Positions 24,975 to 35,735 of a stretch of 64,000 nucleotides of DNA are shown one piece after another. The DNA is from Monodelphis domestica (Eukaryota > Chordata > Mammalia > Didelphimorphia > Didelphidae), in NCBI RefSeq assembly GCF_027887165.1, contig NC_077228.1, forward strand, positions 104,369,799 through 104,433,798, in the 5' to 3' direction. A program made the position numbers and the translations under genes. The first letter of the stretch is position 1. Each line of letters starts with the position of its first letter. The notes below the pieces were generated by a model that was not told the origin of the DNA, did no database searches, and saw only the letters and a list, made by a program, of their open reading frames with translations.

Positions 24975-27900
24975 AAAGTAATTTAGAGATTGAGAGATGA
25001 CAGTTTAGCTGAGGATCCAAGTAAACTAAGAATTCCAATTGGCAACAATTAATCAGGATGAGCATTCCAGGTCTAGATGAGAGATAGGAAACAGCCTACT
25101 AATCAGTGTAGCAGGTAAATCTAGGAAATCTGGCTTCATTTTAGGGTATTTGAGCCAGTGAAGGCAACCAACATGTATTTTGAACATAAACATCTGTTAC
25201 CAAAGTTCAGGGTATGAGATCACAGTTTACCAATAGATCTTCTCTGGGAAAGATCATTAGTTATCCCTTCTTGCTCTCTTGTCCATCATCTAGCTGGCTT
25301 GTGTTCCTGGCTGGTCCTGGCTTAAGAAACTCTAGTCTTTGTCTTGCAGAAAGCCATACCCACTGGTTGCCACCCTTCCAGAAGCTTGGCCCTCAGAGTG
25401 TCATATCAGTCAGATTAAATAAGCATACCTTTAAGCCTTGGTGAAAACAATAGAACTAACAAAAGGCAAATCTTTGGGGCATTTCCTTCCAAGGTGACAG
25501 ATGTATTAATTACCATTCTTTGGATCATTTCATTTAACCCATTCTGAATCTGCCAAACAGTACTATCATTCAGTCTACCTTATCCATATCCATAGAATAT
25601 GTTGTTTAGTGCCTTCCAGAAATTGAAGTTTACTATGTCTGTGACATTCCCTTGTACCATTGCTAATCTACCAACTTGGACATGCCCTTGTACCATTGCA
25701 GATGAGGTTAGAATACTCTGGCATGATCTATGGATGAACCCATACGGATTCCTGATTCACATAATTCCATTTTGATTACTTAAGAAAAGTAATTTGTTAT
25801 AAATATTTAATTTCCGGGACAGCTGGGTAGCTCCTTGGATTGAGAGCCAAGCCTAGAGATGGAAGGTCCTAGGTTCAAATCTGGCCTCAGACACTTCCCA
25901 GCTGTGTGACCTTGGGCAAGTCACTTAATCCCCATTGCCTACCCTTACCACTCTTCTGCCTTGAAACCAATACATAGTACTGATTCTGAGACGGTAAGGA
26001 TTTAAAAAAAATTTTTTTTTTAATATTTAATTTCTTTCTTGCACTGGTGTTTTATGTGGTATGCTTTTAAAGAGAAAGAAATGCCTTCTTATGAGGAAAC
26101 AAAAATGAAAACAAATAGTTCCATTGTATCCCATTTTAGCAAATACTATATAAAATTCAAAGACTTAAAGAAAAATGAAATTAGGAGTTAGGCAGCTTGT
26201 TGTTGTTTTAAACCCTTATTTTCCAACTTAGAATCAATACTGTGTATTGGTTCCAAAGTAAAAGAACAATAAGGAGAAGTGACTTGCCCAGGGTCACACA
26301 ACTAGAAAGCATCTAAGGCCAGATTTGAACCTAGGACTCCTAGTCTCTAGGACTTGCTCTCAATTTCCTGAGCTACTTAATGGTCCCCTAGCTAGTACCT
26401 CCCTCCCCCTCTCCCCCCCCCTCTCTCCCTCTCCCTCCCCCTCCCCCCCCTCCTCCCCTCTCTCCCTCTCTCCTCCCTCAAGCCCATTCTTTTTTCCCCC
26501 TCCATAGTTTATCTCTATTGGTTCTTGATGTGTTGAGTCATGACCTAATTACATAATTTTTAGGCTGTAAGAGAAAGGAATGAGAAATATCCCCGTTTAC
26601 GAGTTACTAGTATGGCTTGACACTCAACAGCTATATGATGAAATGAAGGAATGAATGAGACAAAAATAAAGTCAAGAAAAAAGCTGAAGGGTAATGAAGG
26701 GAGAAGAAAACTCCAATATAAGACAGCAGAACAAAGTTTTGTATAGGTTTTAAGCATCTATAGACTACAAAAATGCATACTTATTGGCCTAATTTCTTTT
26801 AGTTCACCTAATTATTTCTTTCAGGTTTTGAGTGCTAATTTTCTGGCTGGTATTATAACTCCAGCTTTTTTATTAAGGTGTTAGATATACTGGCTTTATT
26901 CAGTTCTTATATAGATTTGTGGTATGGATATAAGTTTGGATGAAAAGAGTTAGTGTAATATAAAGCATTATAACAAAGAGTAGAATTTGAACCTATTTCC
27001 TACTAGACCATTTTATTGTAGCAGGAAAATAATTTTAACATGAGTTTTTGTTTTAAATTGAACAGGTAGCTTTGCCATTTGGGGAGGTCTCTTTTCTATG
27101 ATTGATTGCAGTATGGTAAAAGTCAGAGGAAAAGAAGATCCATGGAATTCCATCACAAGTGGTGCCTTAACTGGAGCCATATTGGCAGCAAGAAGTAAGA
27201 AACTCTTATGGCTACACTTGAAGAAAAATTATTTGTTAGACCTCAGTATATCTCATATCTTTGCCGTGACTCATTCAGCATGTGAGAAATGATAGCTGCA
27301 GGGGGAAACCAGAAGAATATATAATGGTAATTGAGAAAGGGAAAAAACTTATTGACATTTTTGAGAGTCTAGGGAATAGCAGTTCTTGGCATTCCATCAG
27401 TAAAATAGAACTGCTTTCTTAAATTTTTTTTAAATCAGAATTTCTCAATACTGTTTTGTGAGAAAGTTCTTTTGGTTAGCCAGTTTGACAAATATATTAT
27501 TGAATGATTTCCATTTTGTTGATTCTTAATAACACCACCATCTATTAAGTTTGCAGTTAATAATTTCCCCTATGATGGTAATTCACTAGCATTTGAGTAA
27601 TTTTTTTAATGGCTTTAAACCATGGCTTTTTATTAGACATAAAATCAGGACAGTGAGGATTTAAGATACTGTTAGATAATAGTTGACAAGTTGAAGGTCC
27701 ATGTACCTCCTGGGGTCATTCTATTTTTGGTCTAACATCTGGGATGTGGGTTTGGTCCAGAAAAGGAAGAGAAGGCCTAATTGATCCCCAGTGTCTTATA
27801 AAGTCAAGCTCATCCCTGGGAAAGAGAGGAAAGGGATCATAAGGAAGTTGGGACAGTTCTGAGGATGGTACTACATTGGGAGTTGTGTTTATTTTAGAAG

Positions 27901-30900
27901 TCTCAGTTGGCCTGAAAGCTTCAAATTGAACTGAAATCCTGGTGATCAAGGGGAGATCTTAACACATTTTGTCTTTTTCTTCCCCATACATACACAGCCC
28001 ATCCACTTCACCCCACCCCCTGCAAAAATTGTTGCCATAGTCCCAGAGCTCTCTAGTTCCCAAAAGGCTTTTTGACTCCTTGGGACAAAAACTTCACCCA
28101 GCTTCATTTAGATAGAGATTCTTAACTATTTTTATGTCATATATTCTTTAATAAAGTATATAGAATTTATAAATGAAACCAACTTTATTGAAATTCATAT
28201 TCAAATATTTTAAAAAACAAAATCAGGGACTTCAGGCTAAGAACTGACTTCTTATCTGCTAAGCTGAAGCCGTCCCTGAGTATGGCCAATAATGCATATG
28301 ACACAACATTAAAAAAGTAATTTCTCTATCATCATATCTTCAGATGGACCAGTGGCCATGGTTGGTTCAGCTGCAATGGGTGGCATTCTTCTAGCTTTAA
28401 TTGAAGGAGCTGGTATCCTGTTAACAAGATTTGCATCTGCACAGTTTCCAAATGGTAAGTATTCCTCCTCTAGAATCACTTGACCATTATAACCATAGAA
28501 ACTTCAAACAACTCTTATTCTAAATTTGGAACTGTTTTTCCCTGGGGCCACAGAGGGGAAGGAGAATGGTATCAGTAGGGACTGATATTAGAACTAGCAG
28601 GGAAGGATCACATTCTGTCTGGGACAGTAATAGCAAAACATTGACCTGGCTGTTCTTTAAGAAGACAGGCAGAGGAGTGAAACAAGGAGAAAATTGGTTC
28701 AAGCTCTTGGACAAGAATCAGTCTGGAGTGTGGGTAATGGATCATCTCACCCAGTCTGATCTCATTGCCCTATGCACTGAGGAAGGATCCCATATCCTTC
28801 TGGCACAACTTTCAAATGTTGCTCTGCTAATTAGATACCATGAGGATGCACCGGGTGACCTCATGGACTCCTTCTGTCTAATCTGTATACTTTTAGTCAC
28901 CACTTTAAAGTTAACGTCCAAGTGTGATGGCCATATTCTGCCACAGTCTACCAGAATAGTCTATTTATCTTGCAATTCAAAGACAGTGCAAAGATGAAAA
29001 TATTTGTATTCAACATCTCTACAAAAAGTGAAAATATATTAAAATTTCCCATACATAGTCTTGACTTCTTTAAGGATGTGTTGGCAACTTTGGTTGCGTT
29101 TTACTTGGTAGGACCTTAAAGGCTTCAGTCATCAAAGAGCATCCTACATCTAGAAGTGGGACAAAGTGATCTTTACAGTATGGGTTATTTTAGTCAACTT
29201 GTGCCTCGTTTATTTAAAAATGCTAGTTCTTTTGGAATATTCTGTTTAAAGAAAATCTATTGGAAAGTAAATGCGTATGAAATAAATATATAATTTCAAA
29301 GAGATTTTTCCATGAGAAAAACTTGATCCCCAAGATAAATTAAAAATAATTATTCTAGCAATAAGGCAAACGATTATAATTCTCTAAATTGATTAAATTT
29401 TACTGCTGCTGCTAATATAGTGAAGCACTTGGGGAGGGGGGGCGCTTTAGTGCATTTAATTGGTCCTCATTTTTAAAACTGGATATTTAGGTTCAAGGCA
29501 GCTGGGTGACTCAGTGGAGATGAATGTTGGACTTGGTCTAAGGAAGGTCCAAGTTCAGAGCTTGGCTGACACTAATTAGTGTGCTTGGTCAGTGCCAGCA
29601 ATTAATAAGTGTCCTTTACTGATCTAGGCTAAAAATCTGTTGTTACTCTCACAACAATCCATTTCAGTTCAGAAAATATTTAGGCCTCTACTGTGTGCAG
29701 AATACTCTTCTAAGTAAAGTAGGAAATATAAAGTTTATAGAAAGGTTAAGATCTCCCCTTGATCACCAGGATTTCAGTTCAATTTGAAGCTTTCAGGCCA
29801 ACTGAGACTTCTAAAATAAACACAACTCCCAATGTAGTACCATCCTCAGAACTGTCCCAGCCTCCTTATGATCCCTTTCCTCTCTTTCCCAGGGATGAGC
29901 TTGACTTTATATATATAGACACTGGGGATCAATTAGGCCTTCTCTTCCTTTTCTAGACCAAACCCACAACCCTACTCTCACCAAACTGTCTTTAGATACA
30001 CATGCAATCTCTCATGCTCACATTTGCATATGCACACACTCAAATTCACACACACTCCTATACTCTTGGATGAAGAGATGTTTAACCATTGCTAGGCAGG
30101 GCAGAACATTGCAAAGCTTTGGTGCACTTGAAGTTAGGATCATGGGCCAATCACTCAACAGCTCTAAGTCTTGGTTTCTTCATCTGTAAAATGAGAATAA
30201 CTCTTGTATTGCAGGGTTGTGAAGAAAATGCTTTCTAGGCCTTAAAGCTTTATATAAATGTCAGAGGTTATTCCAGAATCTGCAAACTCGGCACCATAAC
30301 ATTTTACCCTAAAACTAGCCATGAGTATCTTTCATTTGAAGCTTTCATTGCCTACTTAGTTGGATTTACAGATTTGGTTTACTGGGTTGTCTTAAAATTC
30401 AGCATACCTTCATTTTATAAATGTTTTACAGAGTATGATTTTTACCATTTTTCATAAAGTTGAAAACATGTTTTTAAATAACAACAATAAAATATGAAGG
30501 GGACAAGAAGACCCTTGTTTGGGTGGCTTTGGCAGCTTGTTATTGCAGTTACTTAAAATTTTGTCTCAGCTCCTTGCTGAAATTAATCCACATAGCATTT
30601 ATGGCTCAGCAGTTCAGAGATCTTCACTCTTAAGCACAAGGGAACCCAGGCTGTCATCTGTCATACAGAGTTTGAAGCGCCTCCAAAACTGTCATGCTAG
30701 TACAGGAATTAGGCACCCCTAAAAATAAAACTAGGTTGATGTCCTTAGTTTAATTTGCAACGTATTTTCCTTTGCTTGGACTTAGTTCAGGCACTTAATT
30801 TTTTCCAACCATGTTGTTTGCTCCTCTTAGTTGGAGCTTCTTGATATAAGTGTGATATCGTTTCTATAAAACTTAATCTTTATGTCCGTTGCAGGACCGC

Positions 30901-30980
30901 AGTTTGTTGAAGATCCTTCCCAGTTGCCTCCAGCCCAGTTGCCACCCTCACCATTTGGAGACTACCGGCAATATCAATAA
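15676..30980 (+). CDS. TIMM17A: TIMM17A, mitochondrial inner membrane translocase subunit Tim17-A (complete, 6 coding exons)
   Basis: Coding exons 15676-15701, 23051-23150, 23270-23333, 27066-27194, 28344-28454 and 30895-30980 total 516 nt, 171 residues plus a TAA stop; this equals the human TIMM17A length as I recall it. All introns are GT-AG and every junction keeps frame. The product is a core subunit of the TIM23 complex, which moves presequence proteins across or into the inner membrane. The protein begins [12 protein letters not shown] and keeps the conserved Cys9 and Cys78 (in MIDCSMV), the glycine-rich membrane segments ([35 protein letters not shown]) and the block [18 protein letters not shown]. 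The C-terminus GDYRQYQ and the [14 protein letters not shown] stretch point to the A paralogue rather than TIMM17B. The start ATG has A at -3 and G at +4. Differences from human that I recall are few, mainly in the proline-rich tail ([11 protein letters not shown]). No break is seen. Confidence 0.97.
16322..16393. repeat. AT-rich imperfect palindrome
   Basis: AAGGAACTTATTAACTTA on the left is mirrored by TAAGTTATTAATATGTTCC on the right, around an (AT)n centre. It lies in TIMM17A intron 1. Confidence 0.75.
16768..16920 (-). mobile_element. SINE (WSINE1/Mar1 type), truncated
   Basis: AAACCCTCCCTTCTCTCTTA, then TGTGTATTGGTTCC and TTCACACAGCTAGGAAG; the tRNA-related head is missing. Confidence 0.8.
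18150..18216 (-). mobile_element. SINE head fragment
   Basis: Only the reversed 5' part remains (GGCCTGGCTCTCAATCCACT, GAGCCACCTAGCTGGCCCC). Confidence 0.75.
18240..18266. repeat. (CA)n microsatellite
   Basis: A short run of CA followed by TATAT. Confidence 0.85.
18866..18962 (+). mobile_element. SINE with internal deletion
   Basis: The head GATAGCTCAGTGGATTGAGA joins directly to the tail TAAGACAGAAAGTAAGG; the middle is lost. Confidence 0.75.
19026..19203 (-). mobile_element. SINE (WSINE1/Mar1 type)
   Basis: T run, CCTTACCTTCTGTCTTAAAA, TGACTTGCCCAGGGTCACAT. It is diverged, and the head is cut short. Confidence 0.8.
19204..19480 (+). repeat. L2 fragment
   Basis: TGAATGGTTCCCCATTGCCT and the later TTTAGGGCTTAGCTCAAGCC are characteristic of the L2 3' region. 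A further piece may lie at 19770-19890. Confidence 0.6.
20801..21209 (+). mobile_element. Non-autonomous hAT element, same family as 2953-3193
   Basis: The left end CAGTGATGGTGAA and right end TTCGCCATCACAG are inverted repeats with few mismatches. The interior TTTTAGAGACCAAGTGCCA matches element B. Left of it is a (CA)n run, so no 8-bp duplication can be seen. Confidence 0.75.
21270..22060 (-). mobile_element. L1 3' fragment (antisense), old, split by a SINE
   Basis: ATTTCTCAGTTGATGAACGT and CAGAGGGTTCTTCAAAATTA on the plus strand are the reversed L1 ORF2 end and 3' UTR. A SINE splits it at 21568-21771. Confidence 0.7.
21568..21771 (+). mobile_element. SINE (Mar1-type variant)
   Basis: GGAGGCAGCTAGGTGGCTAA starts it and TAAGACAGAAAGTGAGAG ends it. 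It differs from the main SINE group in the head and near GATAGTGCACC. Confidence 0.85.
22130..22320 (+). repeat. MIR/THER1-like fragment
   Basis: The order ACCTCACATCAGGAAGGTCT, CTGAGCAAGTCACTTCTC, TCTAAAACAGTGAG follows the MIR core. Confidence 0.6.
22500..22795 (+). repeat. L2 3' end
   Basis: CCCCTAGCACAACCACCTAG and TAGTAGGTGCTTAATAAGTA are the typical L2 3' terminus. Confidence 0.75.
23051..23150 (+). CDS. TIMM17A: TIMM17A coding exon 2
   Basis: The acceptor CCTCTTAG| and donor GTG|GTAAGT bound 100 nt that encode Cys9 to Val42, including the first membrane segment with GTIGGG. It ends in phase 0. Confidence 0.96.
23270..23333 (+). CDS. TIMM17A: TIMM17A coding exon 3
   Basis: 64 nt after TTTCCTCAG encode [21 protein letters not shown] and the first base of Gly64. 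The intron before it is only 119 bp. Confidence 0.96.
23661..23864 (+). mobile_element. SINE (WSINE1/Mar1 type), intact copy with target duplication
   Basis: A complete copy from GGGGCAGCTGGGTAGCTCAG to AGGTAAGGGTTT and an A tail. AAAAGCCTTAGAAG is perfect at 23647-23660 and 23865-23878, and the site reads TT|AAAA, so L1 machinery inserted it. Confidence 0.95.
24060..24290 (+). repeat. L2 fragment
   Basis: TCAAATGCCATCCACTCCAA and CCTCTTGTTTACACCTCC follow the L2 3' region. Confidence 0.6.
24470..24680 (-). repeat. MIR-like fragment (antisense)
   Basis: TTTTACAGATGAGGAAACTA and GGATCACACAGCTAACAAGT are the reversed MIR core. A TTAAGCACTTACGGTCTGCT patch follows. Confidence 0.7.
24898..24970. 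repeat. (GT)n microsatellite, about 36 units
   Basis: An uninterrupted GT run in TIMM17A intron 3, likely to vary in length. Confidence 0.95.
25815..26010 (+). mobile_element. SINE (WSINE1/Mar1 type)
   Basis: GACAGCTGGGTAGCTCCTTG to GACGGTAAGGATTTAAAAA, followed by a T run. Confidence 0.9.
26205..26390 (-). mobile_element. SINE (WSINE1/Mar1 type)
   Basis: AAACCCTTATTTTCCAACTT, TGTGTATTGGTTCCAAAG, CCAGGGTCACACAACTAG in antisense. It is diverged. Confidence 0.85.
26398..26480. repeat. (CCCTCT)n pyrimidine tract
   Basis: About 80 bases of nearly pure C and T on the plus strand. Confidence 0.9.
27066..27194 (+). CDS. TIMM17A: TIMM17A coding exon 4
   Basis: 129 nt encode [15 protein letters not shown] (Cys78) and [18 protein letters not shown] up to AAR. 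The donor is AGAA|GTAAGA. Confidence 0.96.
27745..27963 (-). repeat. Inverted repeat, left arm (TIMM17A intron 4)
   Basis: The reverse complement matches 29745-29968 with about three substitutions and one 5-base TA-type length difference over 219 bases. Source family unknown. Confidence 0.95.
28344..28454 (+). CDS. TIMM17A: TIMM17A coding exon 5
   Basis: 111 nt encode [20 protein letters not shown] and on to QFPNG, the last membrane segment. The exon lies between the two arms of a near-identical inverted repeat (27745-27963 and 29745-29968). Confidence 0.96.
29491..29600 (+). mobile_element. SINE fragment
   Basis: TTCAAGGCAGCTGGGTGACT then GGTCCAAGTTCAGAGCTTGG; decayed and 3'-truncated. Confidence 0.6.
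29745..29968 (+). repeat. Inverted repeat, right arm (TIMM17A intron 5)
   Basis: Runs from GTTAAGATCTCCCC to GACCAAACCCACA. The similarity to the left arm stops sharply at both ends. An L2/MIR-like patch (TCTACTGTGTGCAGAATACT) abuts it on the left. Confidence 0.95.
30125..30275 (+). repeat. MIR/THER1-like fragment
   Basis: GGGCCAATCACTCAACAGCT and TTCATCTGTAAAATGAGAAT are the MIR core and 3' part. Confidence 0.7.
30895..30980 (+). CDS. TIMM17A: TIMM17A coding exon 6 with stop
   Basis: 86 nt encode [20 protein letters not shown] and then GDYRQYQ, ending in TAA at 30978-30980. The proline-rich tail differs from the human sequence at several residues; the rest is nearly invariant. Confidence 0.96.
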
Positions 30981-31790
30981 TGAGACTATTGCCCTGAGGT
31001 TTCTTATTACAATGTGATCTTTAGTTCTAGAAAGATTCTGGAAGACCAAGTTACAGTCAGATTTGGACAAGAAGAACTGAATTCTCCGAAGAAACACTTA
31101 GCACTTTTTCTATTTAAAGGAACCTGGGGACAGAAAGTTTAAAAGATCTTTAAATTTTTATTTATTCGTACTTGGATTGCATTTGTAATAAAATAAATGT
31201 CTAGGTATTGTTCAAAAAGGAAATACTTTAAATACTTAGAAGATGAAGGACCAAAGGAAGAGTACTGAAATTGGTTTCCTTATGGACTTCTCTGCCTAGT
31301 TTGGTGTTCTGTGGTTCAAACAATAATATCCCCTGGAACTTGTTCTTTCTTTCCAGATCAGTAATAGTGCTCCACTTTTCATCCTCAAACACTTCATCTT
31401 CTCTACAAAAATAGATTTAAGCCTGCATGTATTGGAGTCAGAATCTTTTCTCACTCCTGAAATGGATTGTGTATGAAAGTGAAGAATTTTGCCGAGCCAG
31501 CACAGGTTATTTTAGTAACACACTTTAGGTATCAGAGTGGTACAGTAAAGTGCAAACTTTTCACACAATACCGCCTTACAGGGAAAGTGAAATATGCCAT
31601 GCCCTTCTTTTGAACTGTCAACTACAAGACTTCTCTTAGGCTTCTGTGCCTTGGTTTCTGACTATTAGAAATCTCACCAGAAATGACCCCTTTCCAAAAT
31701 GCTTAATACTGTAAAAAGAACTCAGAGCAGGAATAGTTTTCATTATTGGAAAAGTTTGTTCATTTGTGGGATTGAAAATAAAATGTGAAG
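30981..31790 (+). other. TIMM17A: TIMM17A 3' UTR with alternative poly(A) signals
   Basis: Two overlapping AATAAA hexamers lie at 31187-31197, about 210 nt after the stop. Another AATAAA at 31777-31782 is followed by a T-rich and GT-rich stretch. Either could end the transcript. Which is used cannot be told from sequence. Confidence 0.6.
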
Positions 31791-31799
31791 ATTTTTTTT

Positions 31800-34390
31800 G
31801 TGATGCTTTTGTAGTCTCAAGGAACTGATTTTTACATATAGATTGAGCAGAGCTCCTGGTAAATAATTTTTGACTAAATCATTGTGATCTACCAGAAGTT
31901 GTATAACCAGTTACTTTCATTTGCAGCATGGCCTACAGCATGCATTTTGCAGAATGCCAATTGTGAACTCACCAGTACAAGGAATTCAAAGATGAATTAA
32001 ATGGTCTCTATCTCCAAGGAGTCTAGTTTGGTGACTGTGCTTACAACTGTGTATGAAATGAAAAACAAATTCATTGTAAAGCATCGTTAGTGCCCCCGCA
32101 CCTAGACCTAGCTCCAGTTAGGTGCTCCATGAATTATTATTTTTTAATGTAATTTTCATCTAAGAAAACTCATTTCTTTTGATTACTGGTTCCACAAGAA
32201 GGCTAAGAGAGCACATCAAAGCTGAGGATTCTGAATTCCAGAGAAAATTCAATGTTGCCTTATTGGATGGGTGCAGAGGCTTCTCTGGATACGGCAACCT
32301 AAATTTCTAGTCACAAATGGAATGTCATGGTTTTTAGTGGCAAGTGCCATATAATAAGCCCCTAATCTTTAAGGGAAACTGGGTAACCAAAGAAATCATT
32401 TGTTACAACCTTGGAGTTTAAAGTCATTGGTGTGTATGACTCTTAGCATCCTCCAAAAGATGACTTGGTTTCTTTGAATCTTAGTCTGGGCTTCAGATGA
32501 AGCTTTTGAACTAGGAGGAGTTTCATGTATTTTTTTTGTAGGTCTTTAACATTCTGTTTTGAGCAGATGGAAGCCACTTCAGAATCCTTACCCTCTGGCC
32601 CACTCTACTCCCCAAGCCCCCCCACTCAGGTCCAGGGTCTGGTGGAGAATCAGGAATTGACTCCAGAGAAGAAAGATGTGGCTAGTCTGGTCACTTCCCT
32701 TAAAACAGATTCTGGGACACTGACCAACCAGAAGGGGGCCACCACATCATGTACATTATTAGTTTGAGAAAGCCTGGAACAGCGAATTTAGAGAGTGAAG
32801 AAGCTGCCATGAGAGACATCATGGAGAATGTCCTGTGGGTCAGGAATGGAGCCTAACTCCTGCTCCTGGCCCCTAACTACTTCCTGCAGTAGGGGTTCTT
32901 AACCATGAGTCCATGGACCCAGAGGGGAGAGATTTTAGGAGCCCTGTGAATTTGGTTGGGGGAAGAATTACATCTTCATTTTTACTAAATTACAACTGAA
33001 ATTTAGCATTTCCTTCATTTTTTCCATTCTGGGAAAGACCATTAAGAGACCTTTCTCTGGGACCAAGCAAAACTAGTCCAGTGTTTCCTGCGTGGCAGCC
33101 ATTCCAGTACTTGAAGACACACTCAGTTGCCCCTTTAGTCCCCCTAGGCTCAAACATCCCTACTTCCTTTAGCTAATTGGCATGTTGTGATTTGAAATGT
33201 TTCACCCTCCTGGCTGTCCTCTGGACATAAAATGTACCTAGGATTGTGTAGAACACTCCTGGTGGAATTTTCACTGTTAAGCTCCACTGCCACATCCCAC
33301 CAAATGCCCTGATATTTTTTTCAAATGGCCCATCTGCGTCTGTCCTATCTGGTACTTAAGTTGGCCACCATTTGCTACTTCCATCTAAGGAAAAAGAAGT
33401 GAGTCTGTTTAGAACTGGCTTGGGTGTACACAGACCTGGGCCTCGGTACCAAAAAGGTAAAAGGACCAATAAGCCATTCTCGCAGTGTGTATGGAGTAGA
33501 CGTAGCAAATAGCATTTGAAATGGGCTTCTGAGCCTCTGTGTGCCCATTCTCTCATTTGGGAGATAAAACCACTTGAACTACCTACCTCCTAGATGGGGC
33601 GTGAAAAGCGACTGAAATGTGCGAATGTGCTTTGTGAGCCAGGAAGTGGCGTTCCGTTACTTTGTGTCAAGCTGCGAGAACATCCTTCTTCGGTGCTATG
33701 CTCTGAGGATGTGATTCAGGTGGGGTCCCAGGACCAGCCTAGCCAAATAAGGAGAGGCTCGCCACGGGGGGACCAGTTTTCAGTCCTGGCAACCCAAGAA
33801 ACAAAAACAGCCGCTCGGTTTTCCACCTCCACAATGACATTGGTGGAATTATGGATAAAAGGGCAGAGGAGAGTGACACTTCCCAGACCTTCCAAGCCTT
33901 AAGCTGTTGCTATTCCATGTGTAATTTTTGGCCTGTGAATTAATGAACTGGAGGAACCGAAGAGTGTTCTCATTAGCAGACTCTAAATGAAACCCGAGTG
34001 ATTAAACTGGAATGAGACCTCACAGGTTCTCGGCTGGGAAAGTCGCCTGGAAGGGTTAATCATGGTCCCAGAAAGCACCAGAAATGCATAATGGGATCGT
34101 TGCACCGCCAGCACCCAAGCGGGCACTTTGCTATGACTGGCTCGCTCTCCCGGCTAGTTTTAGTACTTGCCTTTGGAGATGCCTTGGTAGACAATTGTGT
34201 CTTTGGAGGGCAGAGACTTTTGGTTTTCTTTAGATCTTTCATAAAGACAGGACTTTGTCTGTAGAGAGTATCCAGGTATTTAATGTTTATTGAACTGAAA
34301 GTAGGCTTGGGGAAGATGGCAAAAAAGGAAGGAAGCCAGTGGCTGGCAAACTACTTGGGAGCCTCATGCCTGTCTTTTGGGAGTACTTTC
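31800..34390. other. Intergenic; no gene supported
   Basis: Unique-looking DNA. A 66-codon stretch beginning MEATSESLPS (32570-32767) and a 102-codon frame (33594-33902) have no recognised family and no supporting context. A GGGGTTCTTAACCATGAGTC patch at 32890 is probably an old dispersed repeat end. Confidence 0.5.
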
Positions 34391-34394
34391 TTCA

Positions 34395-34560
34395 ATAGTC
34401 CAAAAGGCCCTGAGTGTGCTGAGTGCTGAAGCATTGCTCTGGAGGCAGAGGGTGTGGGTTCAAATCTTGCCTTTGCCACTTATTGCCCTTATTACATGCA
34501 AGTAAGTAAGTCACTTCCCTGGATCTCACTTTTTCTTATCTCTAAAATGGGCATGAACTC
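34395..34560 (+). repeat. MIR-like fragment
   Basis: GTGGGTTCAAATCTTGCCTT and AAGTCACTTCCCTGGATCTC. Confidence 0.65.
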
Positions 34561-34779
34561 AAAATCCTATAATAAAAAGATATCTTAACAGATCAAATTC
34601 CTAGTTGCAAGCATGGGAGTCATCTTATAATGAATTCGCTGTCTTTTGTGTAGAGTTCGCCTGATTGAAGCAAAAGTCAAGCTCAAATTAGAAAAAAAGA
34701 ATTAGAAAAAAGTGCTGAATAACTGGTAGATGTTTCAACTCACAAAAAAAAATGTAAAAACTCTTTCCCTCTAAACTCT

Positions 34780-35005
34780 CCCAGAAGCCTTCACGTCTCG
34801 ATATGTCACTTCCTCAGTCACTCCTCTCCTGATCCCTCTAGTTTGGGGACTTTCTTCCTCAATTTCTCCCCATCCTCTGCTTCCCTATGTAAATGCTGTG
34901 TCCCCTACCACTGAGGATGGAAGTTTCTTGAGAACAAGGATTGTTTTATTTTGGGCTTTGTAACTGGAGTCTTGCCTATAGTTAGTACATCGTAAATGCT
35001 TAAAT
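34780..35005 (+). repeat. L2 3' fragment
   Basis: AAGTTTCTTGAGAACAAGGA then TAGTTAGTACATCGTAAATG fit the L2 end. Confidence 0.65.
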
Positions 35006-35199
35006 TGAATCCAACGCTCTTCTTTTTCTCCTTTTTTTTAGAATACCCACTATGGCCCAGATGTATGATGCTATTGGCATCCTTGATTCTCTGATTTAAC
35101 AGGGATCCACTCCTTGTGCAGAATTTGTTGCCAAATTTTATTTATTCTACCTCTATAACCCTTCACTTCCATGGTCAACATCCTAAGTTAGACTGACAT

Positions 35200-35408
35200 C
35201 ACTTTTTTTTTTAAACCCTTACCTTCGTCTTGGAGTCAATACTGTGTATTGGCTCTAAGGCAGAAGAGCAGTAAGGGCTAGGCAATGGGGGTCACGTGAC
35301 TTGCCCAGGGTCACACAGCTGGTAAGTGTCTGAGGCCAGATTTAAACCCAGGATCTCCCCTCTCTAGACCTGGCTCTCAATTCATGAAGCCACCTAGTTG
35401 ACTCCCCT
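35200..35408 (-). mobile_element. SINE (WSINE1/Mar1 type)
   Basis: T run, AAACCCTTACCTTCGTCTTG, GGGTCACACAGCTGGTAAG, ending CACCTAGTTGACTCCCC. Confidence 0.92.
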
Positions 35409-35589
35409 CAAGCTGTTCTTTTCAACAAAAACTTTTACTATTTTAATGTTTGATATTTAATTAATATAATCATAATAATTTAATATTAATATTTTCCACT
35501 AATGTTATATTACTGTTTACATGGAACATCACTATCTGAGAAGAATCAAAATTGCAATGGTAATATTTTGAGATCGATGCTATTATTCC

Positions 35590-35735
35590 TATTATGAAGC
35601 TAAAAAAAAAACTGAGGCTGAGAGATTAAGTGACTTATCCAGGGTCGCACAGCTAACAAATGTCTGTGGAAGAATTCAAACTTGGGTCTTCTTTACTTCG
35701 AGCTCTATCTAGAAGGCTACCTAGCTGCTTATGAA
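35590..35735 (-). repeat. MIR-like fragment (antisense)
   Basis: GAGAGATTAAGTGACTTATC and GGGTCGCACAGCTAACAAAT. Confidence 0.65.

Noticed and set aside
24820-25065. Open frame made of alternating Thr and His
   Set aside because: It is the translation of the (GT)n microsatellite.
32525-32767. 80-codon frame with MEATSESLPSGPLYSPSPPT
   Set aside because: No splice context, no recognised family, and an interrupted continuation. It is not supported as a gene.
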